Source of the DNA: Orbicella faveolata
Taxonomy: Eukaryota; Cnidaria; Anthozoa; Scleractinia; Merulinidae
Direction: 5' to 3'
Length of the DNA: 64,000 nucleotides
Assembly: GCF_002042975.1 (NCBI RefSeq)
Contig: NW_018149775.1
Coordinates: 661,373-725,372, forward strand
Below the pieces are notes generated by a model, which ran no database searches, was not told the origin of the DNA, and was given only the letters and a program-made list of their open reading frames with translations. This document shows, piece after piece, positions 1-10,900 of this stretch (position 1 is the first letter of the stretch; each line of letters opens with the position of its first letter). Position numbers and translations under genes: made by a program.

Positions 1-146
1 TAGTGTTGTTCTTGGGCAGGACACTTTACTCTTGGAAGCCTCCCTTCACACAGGATTTAATCAGCAGTTCCGATGATTGTTCAGGTAATCTGCTGAAAAT
101 GCTGGGGAGGAACCCATTGAGTGAGTAACATGTTTAACACTTGTAA
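1..146. other. Noncoding sequence at window edge
   Basis: No open frame, RNA gene or repeat boundary can be supported in this short stretch. Confidence 0.5.
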
Positions 147-917
147 ATTGAACAGTGCAATTTGACAGCCAGAATCGTCTTTCTTATTTATTTTGGAAAT
201 ATTCAGAGATGTTCAATTAATATATGTACCTAACTTAACAAACATGTATTTAGCAGCGTGGTGGTAATTTGGGACATTGTAATGAAAAATATGGAATAGA
301 CTTTGAAAATGGAGTTGAACTTTGCACAACAAAATTTTTGCTGTAAATGGGAAAGCACTAAAGTTACACACCTTTTCAGTGTAAAAGTGTTAATTTGTGC
401 TGTTGCAGTTGTGGCTTATGGAGTCAAATGACATGTAAAAATATCCTTACTCAAAAATGAACTTCGTGTTGTGATCAACTATAGTGATAGACAGTAGAGG
501 ATCCAGACCTTGAGCTAAGGGGGCGGGGGGGNAAATTGAACGACGCAATTTGATAGCCAGAATCGTCTTTCTTATTTATTTTGGAAATATTCAGAAATGT
601 TCAATTAATATATGTACCTAACTTAACAAACATGTATTTAGCAGTGTGGTGCTAATTTGGGACATTGTAATGAAATATATGGAATAGACTTTGAAAATGG
701 AGTTGAACTTTGCACAACAAAATTTTTGCTGTAAATAGGAAAGCACTAAAGTAACACACCTTTTCAGTGTAAAAGTGTTAATTTGTGCTGTTGCAGTTGT
801 GGCTTATGGAGTTAAATGACATGTAAAAATATCCTTACTCAAAAATGAACTTCCTGTTGTGATCAACTATAGTGATAGACAGTAGAGGATCCAGACCTTG
901 AGCTAAGGGGGCGGGGG
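147..917. repeat. Direct duplication of about 385 bp around a single n
   Basis: Positions 147-531 and 533-917 are nearly the same sequence with a few substitutions, separated by one n at 532. Both copies end in the words GGATCCAGACCTTGAGCTAAG followed by a G-rich run. That tail recurs near 15989, so it belongs to a dispersed repeat. The n exactly at the restart suggests two alleles joined end to end, but a true tandem duplication is possible. Confidence 0.8.
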
Positions 918-1730
918 GGAGGCCCGGTATTTTTTTTGCTTGCCCTGCTGGCTTTTCTTCCTTCTGTGATTTTTATTTTTTTGTGTAATTAAATTTATTT
1001 TCAGATTTCAGTGACCGGAAGGGGTAAAATGAGAACTTGGATGTGCTGTTTTTTGACTGGGAAAATGGGATCTGGGTCACTGGGAATCACAAATAAAAAC
1101 ATTGAATGGGACTGAGATTTGTGGAAATAATAGGCTGGGGAATAAGATCTGGGCAAAATTTGGAGTCAGAAGTCCTGGACCACCAGATGGTGAAGTTACA
1201 ACTAGATCCCATTGACTAAATATTTATCATCCGATCTTTAAATTCCATATCAAATCGGACTTTGCACAGTGAAATTTACTCCTCTCTTCACACTTTTACT
1301 GTTAACCTTTTAATAAACCAGGGATGCGACGATTTTCTTTCAACATGATTCTACTTAATGCTGTGCAAAGGGTTTGTCAATCAAAAAGAAAATTAACACG
1401 TTCAGCAAATTTTTGGTGGGCTAAACACTATTCAATAGCCTTACCTCTACTACTGAGTCAATGGATATAGAACATGTTGATCTATAGTAACCTGCAATAG
1501 TTCTGTGTTTTCGTAGAATGGTATTCTTCTTAAGTCTCAGGCCCCGTCAACACTTGTTTGAAAATGCATATTTTGTTTTCAGTGAAAACACAAACATTTG
1601 AGAACGCTCTCCACAGTCGCGGGAGATCTTTGAAAACGGAGTCCTAATGCGTTACTGTGGACAGCAAAAACGCTGACGGTATTTACGTGCATGCACATCC
1701 ACAACTAACAAATAACACACTTTCAGATCA
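918..1730. other. Noncoding intergenic DNA
   Basis: No frame with coding character and no splice-flanked exon was seen on either strand. Confidence 0.5.
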
Positions 1731-2545
1731 GAGGGTCTGAGTTGTTCAGGTATACGTTTTTGAGACAACCAGAGTGTTTGAGTTTTTGAAGTGTAAGTTT
1801 TAGAGATGCCCAGAGGGTTTAAGTTTTTCAGGTTTCAGTTATCGAGATCACACCCAGAGGGTTGGGTTTTCAGGTGTGAGTTTTCGAGACACCCAGAGGG
1901 TCTGAGTTTTATGGGTCTTAGTTATCAAGATCACACCCAGAGGGTCAGGTTTTCAAGTCTGAGTTTTCAAGACACCCAGAGGGTTTGAGTTTTTCAAGTC
2001 TGAGTTTTCAAGACACCCAGAGGGTCAGAGATTTTAGGGTCTGAGTTTTTGAGATAGCCAGTCAGGGTCCGAGACTTTAAGTCTGGGTTCTCAAGACACC
2101 CAGAGGGTCTGAGTTTTTCAAGTCTGAGTTTTCGAGACACCCAGAGGGTCGGAGATTTTAGGGTCTGAGTTTTTGAGATAGCCAGTCAGGGTCCGAGATT
2201 TTAAGTCTGGGTTCTCGAGACACCCAGAGGGTCTGAGGTTTTCAAGTCTGAGTCTTCAAGACACCCAGAGGGTCTGAGATTTTACTGTCTGAGTTTTGAG
2301 ATAGCCAGTCAGGGTCCGAGATTTTAAGTTTAGGTTCTCGAGACACCCAGAGGGTCTGAGTTTTTCAAGTCTGAGTTTTCGACATTAGTCATTACACCCA
2401 ATGGGTCTGACATTTTCAGGTCTGAGTTTTCAAGACACTCCAAGGGTCTAAGTATTGACGGTCTGAGTTTTCGAAACACCCAGAGGGTCTGAGTTTTTCA
2501 GGTCTGAGTTTTCGAGACACCTAGAGGGTTTGAGTTTCGCAAGTG
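1731..2545. repeat. Minisatellite, unit about 40 bp
   Basis: The words 'gagacacccagagggtctga' and 'tttcaagtctgagttttc' alternate through about 800 bp. They make roughly 40-bp units with occasional longer variants containing 'gatagccagtcagggtccga'. A short plus-strand frame at 1806-1988 is only a translation of the repeat and is not a gene. Confidence 0.85.
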
Positions 2546-3240
2546 TCCATTCCTCACAAATAAAGGAGCAGTTCATATGACAATATGTCGATAGAATAGG
2601 TTAACTTTGTACAAATATATCTTACCATATTCGCAGAAACATGCCCACAGACAGCTCAAAGTCACAGTCCCAGCGGCTAGAAGTGGTCTGGCTCTCCCCT
2701 GGCTAGAATGCACGTGGCATGGGCCTTTATGCAAGGGTGCCATGTCAACAGAGAACCCTTACATAAGGTTCAACAACTGGGCAAAAGGCCCAGTCACACA
2801 GTCAATATCAAGGTTATTTGGCACTGAAAACTCAAAGTCTAGCTAAGTGAAGGTGTCAGTAAATAATACCCTGCCCCCTGCTTTTGACAGCTGACTGCCA
2901 GCAAACCACCAGCAGATAGGCCAGTACCTGGGCCATCTCCCCAGCCCGCCTACCCTGGGTTTAGAGCCGCTGGCTAGGCCTGGGTTCGCCCGAACCCAGC
3001 TGCAGGCGGAAACCTAGCGGGCTGGTTTTTACGAAATCGCTCAGATGTGTTTTATGATAATTTAATGAAGTTAAATTATTCGCTTTGTTTGACGTGAATC
3101 CTTTGTCGTTAATTTGTATTTTCACCCAGTACCACCCGATCATACCCCGGTAGAGTGGAGGCGATTGTTTAAGGGACGGTTTCACAGCTCGACGCATGCG
3201 CAAGCTTCAACGTTAATCATTCGTAATTAAAATTTAGAAA
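2546..3240. other. Noncoding DNA with a dispersed-repeat tail
   Basis: No supportable gene. The stretch around 3170-3225 (a 'gacggtttcacagctcgacg' segment leading to 'gttaatcattc') resembles 38240-38295, so it is probably part of a dispersed repeat. Confidence 0.45.
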
Positions 3241-4279
3241 CGTTCTTTGGTTAAAATAGTTTTGAGAAAATTGAGCTTTCGATTGCCAGTCTGCAATCTT
3301 TGACGAATAGTGAATAAAAAGCGCGATCGTTGAAATATATACGGTAAAAAGTGTGAAGTAGAAAAAATTACAATAAGAACAAAAAGATGCTTGCAAGGAA
3401 ATGAAATGCAAATATGGGGTTCATAAAAGAACAGAATATTGTCTAGGTAATGATTCAAAGTCTTCCTCACGCGAAAATTTCCCTTGTCAGTTACATGGAC
3501 GTTATTTAAGTCAATAGAGTGGCTATTCAACCATGTGTGAGTGGCAATATTTGAACCGTTTTTATAGGTTTTCGTTTTCCGAATATGTTCTTTTTTCCTT
3601 GTTTGTAAACACCTTCGACTTTCTAATTAAAAATTTTATAAAAAAACGTTCACTGACTATATAAAGTTAAAACTTTCAGAGCTTTCCGCTGCCAGACTAC
3701 CGCCTTCGATGGATAAAAAATGGAAAAGATAACAACTACAAATATATACAAAAATAGGTGGAACTATAAACAGAATATATTAAAATGGAAAAATATAAGT
3801 GTTAATAAACTAATTGTTCTTTTTTAAAAGAATAGAGTACTGATTGGGGAGCGGTCTAGAATTGTTATCTGCATGATCTATCGAAGCATCTTACAGACTT
3901 TTGGCTCGACTTCGACTTTCACCTATATAGTTCCATGAACAATCCGCACAGGGAATCTTATAGACGCCATTTGTTTGTAGATCGGCCGGAGGTTATGGGG
4001 ATGGTTAGTTTATCACAAAGGCCTGGTTTAATTCGTAAGNTAAAATAGTTTTGAGAAAATTGAGCTTTCGATTGCCAGTTTGAATGTTTGAACCTTTTTT
4101 ATAGGTTTTCGTTTTCCTAATATGTTCTTTTTTCCTTGTTTGTAAACACCTTCGACTTTCACCTATATGGTTCCATGAACAATCCGCACAGGGAATCTTA
4201 TAGACGCCATTTGTTTGTAGATCGGCCGGAGGTTATGGGGATGGTTAGTTTATCACAAAGGCCTGGTTTAATTCGTAAG
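3241..4279. repeat. Locally repeated block broken by a single n at 4020
   Basis: The sequence after the n at 4020 restarts with text found at 3253-3290, then at 3552-3620, then at 3921-4019. It reads as a deletion-bearing second allele of the upstream block. The last 110 bp before the n is repeated almost exactly at 4153-4279. Confidence 0.75.
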
Positions 4280-4408
4280 TTCTTTTAATTGTACCAAAAG
4301 GGGCGGGGGTGGGAGGCGGTGCGGGGGTAAATGACTACCGGTGATATTACAAAATATTTACAGTTGCTTGTTGTGAACAGTTAGAGCTTCATTTCCTCGC
4401 ACCTCGTA
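4280..4408. other. Noncoding spacer with G-rich run
   Basis: Contains a G-rich run near 4300-4327 and no gene. Confidence 0.4.
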
Positions 4409-5297
4409 GTCTGAATTTCAGCCTAGGCCTAGCTGGTCCTAGCTACAAAAATTCGGATCTGGATTGTTTGGAGATTCTTAGACACTGAAAGATTTTTAGA
4501 AAGTCTGGAGATTTTTTAGAAGAATTTAGCAAGTTCAAGGAATTGTAGAGTTTTTAGAGCCAAAAAAGTCTGTAAGATGCGTTAAAAATCTTTAGAGATT
4601 TTTTATATGCGCATTTAGGAACCCAATTCGTTTGTTAAGCTATATATATAAGAGCGACGAGAGGGTTCAGTCATGGCTTCGTGCACTACGGTTTCACCAT
4701 TTACTTAACCTTAAGTTTATTTTAATCATTGATGGGATTTTTTGACGCATTCTCGAGATTTGCTGGAAAATGTTTTGATATTTCGTTAAAAGGTTTAGAT
4801 TTTTAGAAAAAGAAATGAGATTTTTAGAACTTTTTTGGAGATTTTTTAGAACTTTTTTGGAGACTATCCGGATAGATTTTAGGCGATTTTCCGGGATTAT
4901 TGTAGCTAGGTCTNTTAAAAATCTTTAGAGATTTTTTATATGCGCATTTAGGAACCCAATTCGTTTGTTAAGCTATATATATAACAGCGACGAGAGGCCT
5001 CAGTCAAGGCTTCGTGCACCACGGTTTCACCATTCACTTAACCTTAAGTTTATTTTAATCATTGATGGGATTTTTTGACGCATTCTCGAGCTAGATTTGC
5101 TGGAAAATGTTTTGATATTTCGTTAAAAGTTTTAGATTTTTAGAAAAAGAAATGAGATTTTTAGAACTTTTTTGGAGATTATCCGGATGGATTTTAGGCG
5201 ATTTTCCGGGATTATTGTAGCTAGGCCTATTTCAGCCGTCTCTTCTCCTTGGCGTCGTGCCTCCAAGGGGGAAGAGACGGCTGAAATTCAGGCTACG
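4409..5297. mobile_element. Small hairpin MITE split by an inner element
   Basis: The outer element is a short hairpin. Its right part (5238-5297) reads a 'gtctcttctccttgg' arm, a short loop and the complementary arm ending in 'gctgaaattcaggctac'. Its left end ('gtagtctgaatttcagcc') lies at 4406-4423. The two parts are separated by the inner element at 4424-5229. The outer hairpin is one of several short palindromic families in this window. Confidence 0.7.
4424..5229. mobile_element. hAT-like nonautonomous element with 8-bp TSD
   Basis: The element starts TAGGCCTAGCT and ends AGCTAGGCCTA, giving imperfect terminal inverted repeats that extend into 'acaataatcccgg'-type sequence. The 8 bases TTTCAGCC lie directly on both sides (4416-4423 and 5230-5237), which is a target duplication length typical of hAT transposons. 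There is no transposase frame. The interior is rich in 'gatttttaga' words and contains a single n at 4913, where about 330 bp restarts (4582-4912 against 4914 onward). The true element is therefore probably nearer 480 bp. Confidence 0.7.
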
Positions 5298-5617
5298 CAC
5301 CTCGATGGCGGGAAAATATTTCTATCATAAAGCGGAACACACGGGGGAAGACGAGGGAAAAGCAAGGGACCCCAGAGAGATACTATGAGGGAACACAAAG
5401 GCAACTCCATCTGTAAAGAGCTAAAGCATGGGAAAACCCACAATAAATGCACAAACGTCTTATTTTGGGACTGACAACTTTCAGGGCCTTTGATCATCCG
5501 ATCTTGACTATTCGTGAAGGACAAAAATCTTACTTTAGAATGCTTGTGGCTTCGTGCCTGCTTAAGAGGTTTACATAACACAAGTTTCCTGCATATCACA
5601 GAGATGCAAAACATTAA
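5298..5617. other. Noncoding DNA
   Basis: A minus-strand frame spans 5288-5614 but shows no recognisable domain or splice context. I see nothing else here. Confidence 0.4.
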
Positions 5618-5760
5618 TTAAAACTCATAGCAACATGATAGAGTCCCTTCTGAAACCTCCCATGTTTGTGCACCATTATTTGCACACAGTTTCCATGTTG
5701 AAAGAGTCCTTCGGCTGGTACTGGGTGTACATGTTCTTCGACAACGTACATGATCCACAT
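5618..5760 (-). CDS. Possible terminal exon of a small Cys-rich protein
   Basis: On the minus strand a good splice acceptor (pyrimidine run ending TTTATTTCAG) precedes 143 nt that read open to a TAA stop. In phase 1 the peptide contains VRCRRTC, STWKLCANNG, TWEVSEG and ends LSCCYEF. It has five cysteines including a CC pair, and a composition that looks like a folded secreted domain. I do not recognise the family. A second frame through the same exon is also open, so coding status is uncertain. No upstream partner exon could be fixed; a minus-strand donor near 7806 (CCCAAG|GTAAGATA) is one candidate. Confidence 0.33.
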
Positions 5761-7892
5761 CTGAAATAAAACGTGTGTGAAAATTTTCAGATTTCGTTGA
5801 ATGCAGTCTGAACAAACAGGTAAGCAAATATATGCAAATACTCTCTTGCCGTGCTTGTTCACAACTGTACTTTAAATCAAACAAGGAGAACGTAATTTGA
5901 ACTTTCAGTCGATGGTGTTTTGATGATTGCAAGGCTGAATTTGGATAGACATCATCGCGGACTTCAATTTAATCCTAAAATATTACACTTCTTATCTTTG
6001 TTCGTGAAAAGAAATGATAACAACAACAATAACAACTCTAGATCAAACTCCCAAATTCACAAGGTTATAATTATTTCTTTTTTTAATCGCAAAAGGGGTA
6101 TGGTATGGTGAAGAAGTTGGTAATCGCAAAAATCAAGGCTGATGAAAGAAGGAAACCGTTTTTAAATTAAGAAGTCCAGTTCCTAAGTGATGAAATACAA
6201 CATGGTCATTTTTTATAGCTTTGTATGGATCACGTTTCCTCTTAGGTAGCGATTAGAGTTGTGTTAAATATTCGTCCAGCTCTGGTTCTTAACGGAAGTC
6301 AAATTCAATCTTTTTTTGCGATACGCTGCAAGAATACTTTTGTTCGTATAGTGTGATCGTCCGGGTGAGGGTAGTTCTGAAAAGAACTGTTGTTGGTGAC
6401 TAAACGATTTTGATTTCTCGGCAACTGGATACTATTTCGTATTTTCATTTTTTGTACGTAGAAGGTTAATTGTAAGTAGTTTCAGCGGTGTTTTGTTGTG
6501 TGTTAATAAAAAAGAAATGTTGACAACATTGTAAAGTGACTTTCTTTGTAATCTGCATGTGATATCAGAAGTGTAAAAGACAATGGTTACCAGCTCAGAT
6601 AAGTTGAAAGATTTTTTTTAAGAAAAACTATCTTTAATAACAGTTATTACCAAATTAATGATTAGGAACTCTCAGAGATGTTGCCAGCCATGTGTATTAA
6701 TCACATACACTTTGGTGACGGATTTTTTATGTGTTTCTAGAAAGTCTGAGAGTTGTTGTCNTCAATATGTGCTTTTATAACATTTTTTGTCGTTTGAATT
6801 AATATTTTATACCGTGCCTAGGTGTCGTAACTGAATCGTAAAAGAAAGGCATCTTGTGAACGGGAGGCAGACAAAGCGAGAAGCAAGAAATTTGTCTTGA
6901 ACGATCAGTAGCTAAAACCCTACTGACGCTTAATCGCCATACTGGCAAATCTAAAGAAGAACGTACCGCCCAGTGGCGAGTTCATGAGGAGGGCCTGATG
7001 AGGAAAGCATGCAGAAATCAGGGGCACCCAACGGGCGTTGGGTGCCTCTGAGAAATTCGAACCTGAAGAGCGAATCGACGGGTTTCCTGAACCGATCGAG
7101 TCTCAAATCAACAGAAAGACTGACTGTGTCAAACTCTACAAATTACACGAGGATAACAGTGGAAACCACGCAGACCTATCACCTCTAACGGCTCTACTCT
7201 TGTGAAATGTCCTCCTAAAAACAGGATTATTGCTTAGCGAAATATTCAAAGATCCCCCTATCGTACCATACAAAAGGGGTAGATCCTCAAAAATATACTA
7301 GTTCGAGCAAAACTCTCAATGTAAGGGGGCGGACGCAGCGTTCTTCAGGCACGATGCAAGTGTAAAGGTGGTAGAGATGGGGGATGCAAGCACATTGCGG
7401 CCGCCATGTACTTTTTCATCAGGATGGCGGAAACTGAGATAAATACGACGAAACAAATCGCAATGCTATATAACATTCTGAAACGGACCAGGCGCAGCTA
7501 GAATGGCAGGAAGCTCATCAGAAAGGACGGGAACTGGGAGTAAAAGTACAGGAAACGTGAAGTTCAAACCTCGCTGTTCCAATTCTGTTCATAAGAAAGA
7601 CTGCTCTACCAATTAAGGTAATGATAAAAGAAAAAAAATAACAAGGATGGTTAAGACCAAGGAATATTTATAGTCCGATCGCGCCCATTCAACCAAACGA
7701 GATTTTCAAGATTGGTTGTCATTTATAATTAAATGATGTTTTGGAACACATTGTATTCGTGACAAAATCGCTCAAAATAGCTTGCACTTGCGTTGGAAGG
7801 TATCTTACCTTGGGAGTGAAAACCGACAAAACGTTAACATGTTAGGAAATCATTCCTAGTGCATGACAAGGCGTAGCACCTCATGTAATCTC
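5761..7892. other. Intergenic region upstream of receptor A
   Basis: No gene is supported. It holds an ACA-rich run near 6018-6040, a single n at 6761 without obvious flanking duplication, and a near-perfect hairpin at 7018-7050 (CACCCAACG pairing with CGTTGGGTG). The segment around 6365-6400 resembles 46210-46260, so it is probably a dispersed repeat. Confidence 0.45.
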
Positions 7893-7900
7893 TATAAAAG
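7893..7900 (+). promoter_or_regulatory. TATA box of receptor gene A
   Basis: TATAAAAG lies 100 bp before the ATG at 8000. With the usual spacing of about 30 bp, transcription would start near 7925 and leave a 5' leader of about 75 nt. No comparable element is visible upstream of genes B or C. Confidence 0.6.
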
Positions 7901-7999
7901 GTCATCGCTTGTTTTCATTCAAAGCTTGAGCCTCGCACATAGTTGTTTCTATAAATTAATAACACGACAGTGAAACTGCAATTCTCAAGAGAAGTTATC

Positions 8000-10900
8000 A
8001 TGAAGGTGACCACACCACTGCTAGCTGTGGTTATCGTGCTTCTTTCAGGAAAGATGAACTCTGTTTCAAGTGTGAATGTGACCCGATTGCAAAACAACGA
8101 CAGGTTTACTAATCCTAACCACACAGCAGTGTCCCGCTGTCTTGCAGGCGGTCAGTCATCCTCGCTTGTTGATTCCTGTAAGACTTTCCATTCGACTATC
8201 ACCAGAGCAAAATGTTCGTCTTCGAGCACTTGTTGCGGATCGTGCCAGTGCGAGAAAGATTACCCGATATATCTGGCTCACTTGGGAAAATGCGTGAATC
8301 TTGTAGAGCTTAACTCGGATGTTTTTGGACCCGGGTCAACAGGTAGGTCAAGTCTTACATAAAGTCAAATCTCGAATCTCATTGCCTACAATGATGTGAA
8401 GGTAATTAGCTAGAGGTTTTGCACCCAAACGAGTTCGCACCCACATCGACTCAATCAGCGATCAAGTGCGTAAAATTCATCTTTCTCTTACCGAGCAAAA
8501 AAAAAGACAACATTGTGGGTATAATGAAACAAAATCACACAAAACATGTTTACTTCTTGTTCTTTAATCCATTGAAGGTGAAGACGAACTCGAAATAGAA
8601 AGTTTATAATGAGTTCAGGTGAGCGAACTCGGTGGGTGCGAGGTAGCATTCGATGTTATAGAAAGTGTTCGGAGGAGTAACTGCGCAGTTTATTACAATA
8701 TTGCAATTAATTACAGTTGATCTACACAGGACAACTCAGCTTAACTGTCAGTAGCATGTGACCACATCGGTACGTTATGATCCATTGACAACGAATTGAC
8801 AGTCTTGAAAAATGGCATAATGTTATTCCTTTGAGGCGTGAAAACCATTTGCGTATCCATTGTTTTCAGGGTTATTTGTGGACCGGATTATTTGGTTTGG
8901 GAGTAATCCAAATGGTATGCTTTGTCATTTCCTGTTAGATTGGGACTATTTTTTCCTGGGGGTGGGGCTGCTCCCTTACCCGAGCTATAAAGGTACGGTA
9001 TGTGCGGCTCTAAAAATTAAGGAGTATGGTTTTTGAACCGTTTTGGTCTGAAATGAGGGTAGGGTTTGGGCACTCTGGTCTTGAATTGGGTATGTTTTAA
9101 GAAGATGCTACTCAAACTATATGTTTACGCAAGCCATGTACCTGCCTTAACGGCTTAATTATCACTCTGCAATAGTCTATCGAAGTTTGGGTCTGGTGGG
9201 TCTGAAACAGGGAAGGGAAAATCGCAAGTTTTGGTGTGAAATAAGGCAAGGGTTTCAAGAAGCTCGCCGCACACACCCACCCACCCACCTATTGTTTTCT
9301 GGGGGTACCCCGGTCTATTTTTACACCTTCTAGGTCTAAGATCGTTGATGTCTTAGTGACGGTTTTGCCGTTAACGTGAACCAGAATGTATGATGGAATA
9401 TTTAACATAGGTCCATTCCTGGGTTCAGACAATTTAGTGGTTTCAAACTGAATAAACCTTTTTTCAGATTTTTTCTTGGAAAAAGTCCATCTAAAACCTC
9501 CAACCCCAGGACCCCTTGAAACAGAACTACGATTCGGAGCACAATTTGGCGACTTTTGAAAAAGATCCCAAAGAGTACATGACATTCATTAAGTTATTGG
9601 TGTATCAAACTTTTTCAAGTTACATAAAATATATTTGTCAAATTCAGCCTCTTAAAGTTATCAAAATATTATTTCTCTTTAAAGCATCGATGCATTGTTA
9701 AGTAGACAGGTGCTGAGAATAAAGAAAATCATAAACAAAGGAATATTTCCCTGATGAAACACCAAATTCTCAGAAGTAAAGTCAGAAGATATGTACGCCA
9801 ACAAGTAAAGAGAATTAAGAAGGAATCCACCGGAGGTTCGAGTGACAAGTAGACTCGGTACAAAACTTTGTACCAAGGTTATTATATTAGTATTGCAAAC
9901 ATCTGTTCGACTGTTTTAAACATCTTCTCATTTAAAAGAAATGATTTCTACTGCTAAAAACAAATTTTGAATTAGAACTCCGTATGAAAGACTTGAAAGA
10001 AATGGTGACATAAAACTGATGATGAAATTTTACCTGTGTTTGCACAATTTCTCTGAACTTTGAAAGTTATTTTCTCAAGTTTCCATGGGAAATTGTTTAC
10101 GGTGTTATTTCAGGCAACTATTTATATCTTTAGCTTTTAGAAAATGCAAAATCACTGTAATATACTTACAATTACTTCTGGTACAAGGTTTTTGCCCACT
10201 TCAAACTGAAATTCTATCGGATTTTGTTTTAACATTTCCATCTTGGTTGTCACTGTGTTAGGTTGTGGTGGGCGTCTCGAAATAAAAGGTGGAGGTGGAG
10301 GTGACGATGACGACGATGATGATGATGATAGAGATGACAAACACGATAAAGATGTTTGTAAGGCTAAAAACTGGACTCCTCCACTTATCGATTTTCAAAA
10401 GTCATCCGATCCGAAAATTAAATTTTGCCGCGTGAAGCCTAAAGATACTGAAAGATGCGATATACAGACAGCCCGTTACTTGGGGTTTGACCAATGGAGA
10501 AACTTCACAAGCTTCCAGCAAAGGTTTTGGACTGCAAAAAATAAGAAAGACAGGTATTTAAAGGTAAATAATGTAATACAAGTTATGAGTGTGTAAAGAA
10601 GTTACATGTTGTGCTACATTCATTACATTCATTGCATATTAAAGAGGAAATGAACGTTCATGCGGATGATTAAAGAGAGGGTGAAATTTTTTTGAGAGGT
10701 CTCCTGTATGAAAAGGTTGGGAATGCTTGTCGTTTCGCTTAGGAGTTTAAATCAAGGATTCTGGTCTCACTTTGTGTGTTTAGAATGAAACCCCACTATT
10801 TTTAGCATTCGAAGTTTGTTTTAGGGTGCACTCCAAGAAATAATGATAAAAGAATATTAAAAGAAACGCACTTATTTCCGTTTTAGGCTCGATTTCCGCC

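Noticed and set aside
1731-2545. Regularly spaced repeats resembling a CRISPR array
   Set aside because: The intervening segments are themselves repeats, there are no unique spacers, and the setting is eukaryotic. It is a minisatellite.
9289-9876. Several 60-98-residue frames in intron 1 of receptor A
   Set aside because: None has splice borders in a consistent phase or recognisable motifs; they lie between joined exons 1 and 2.
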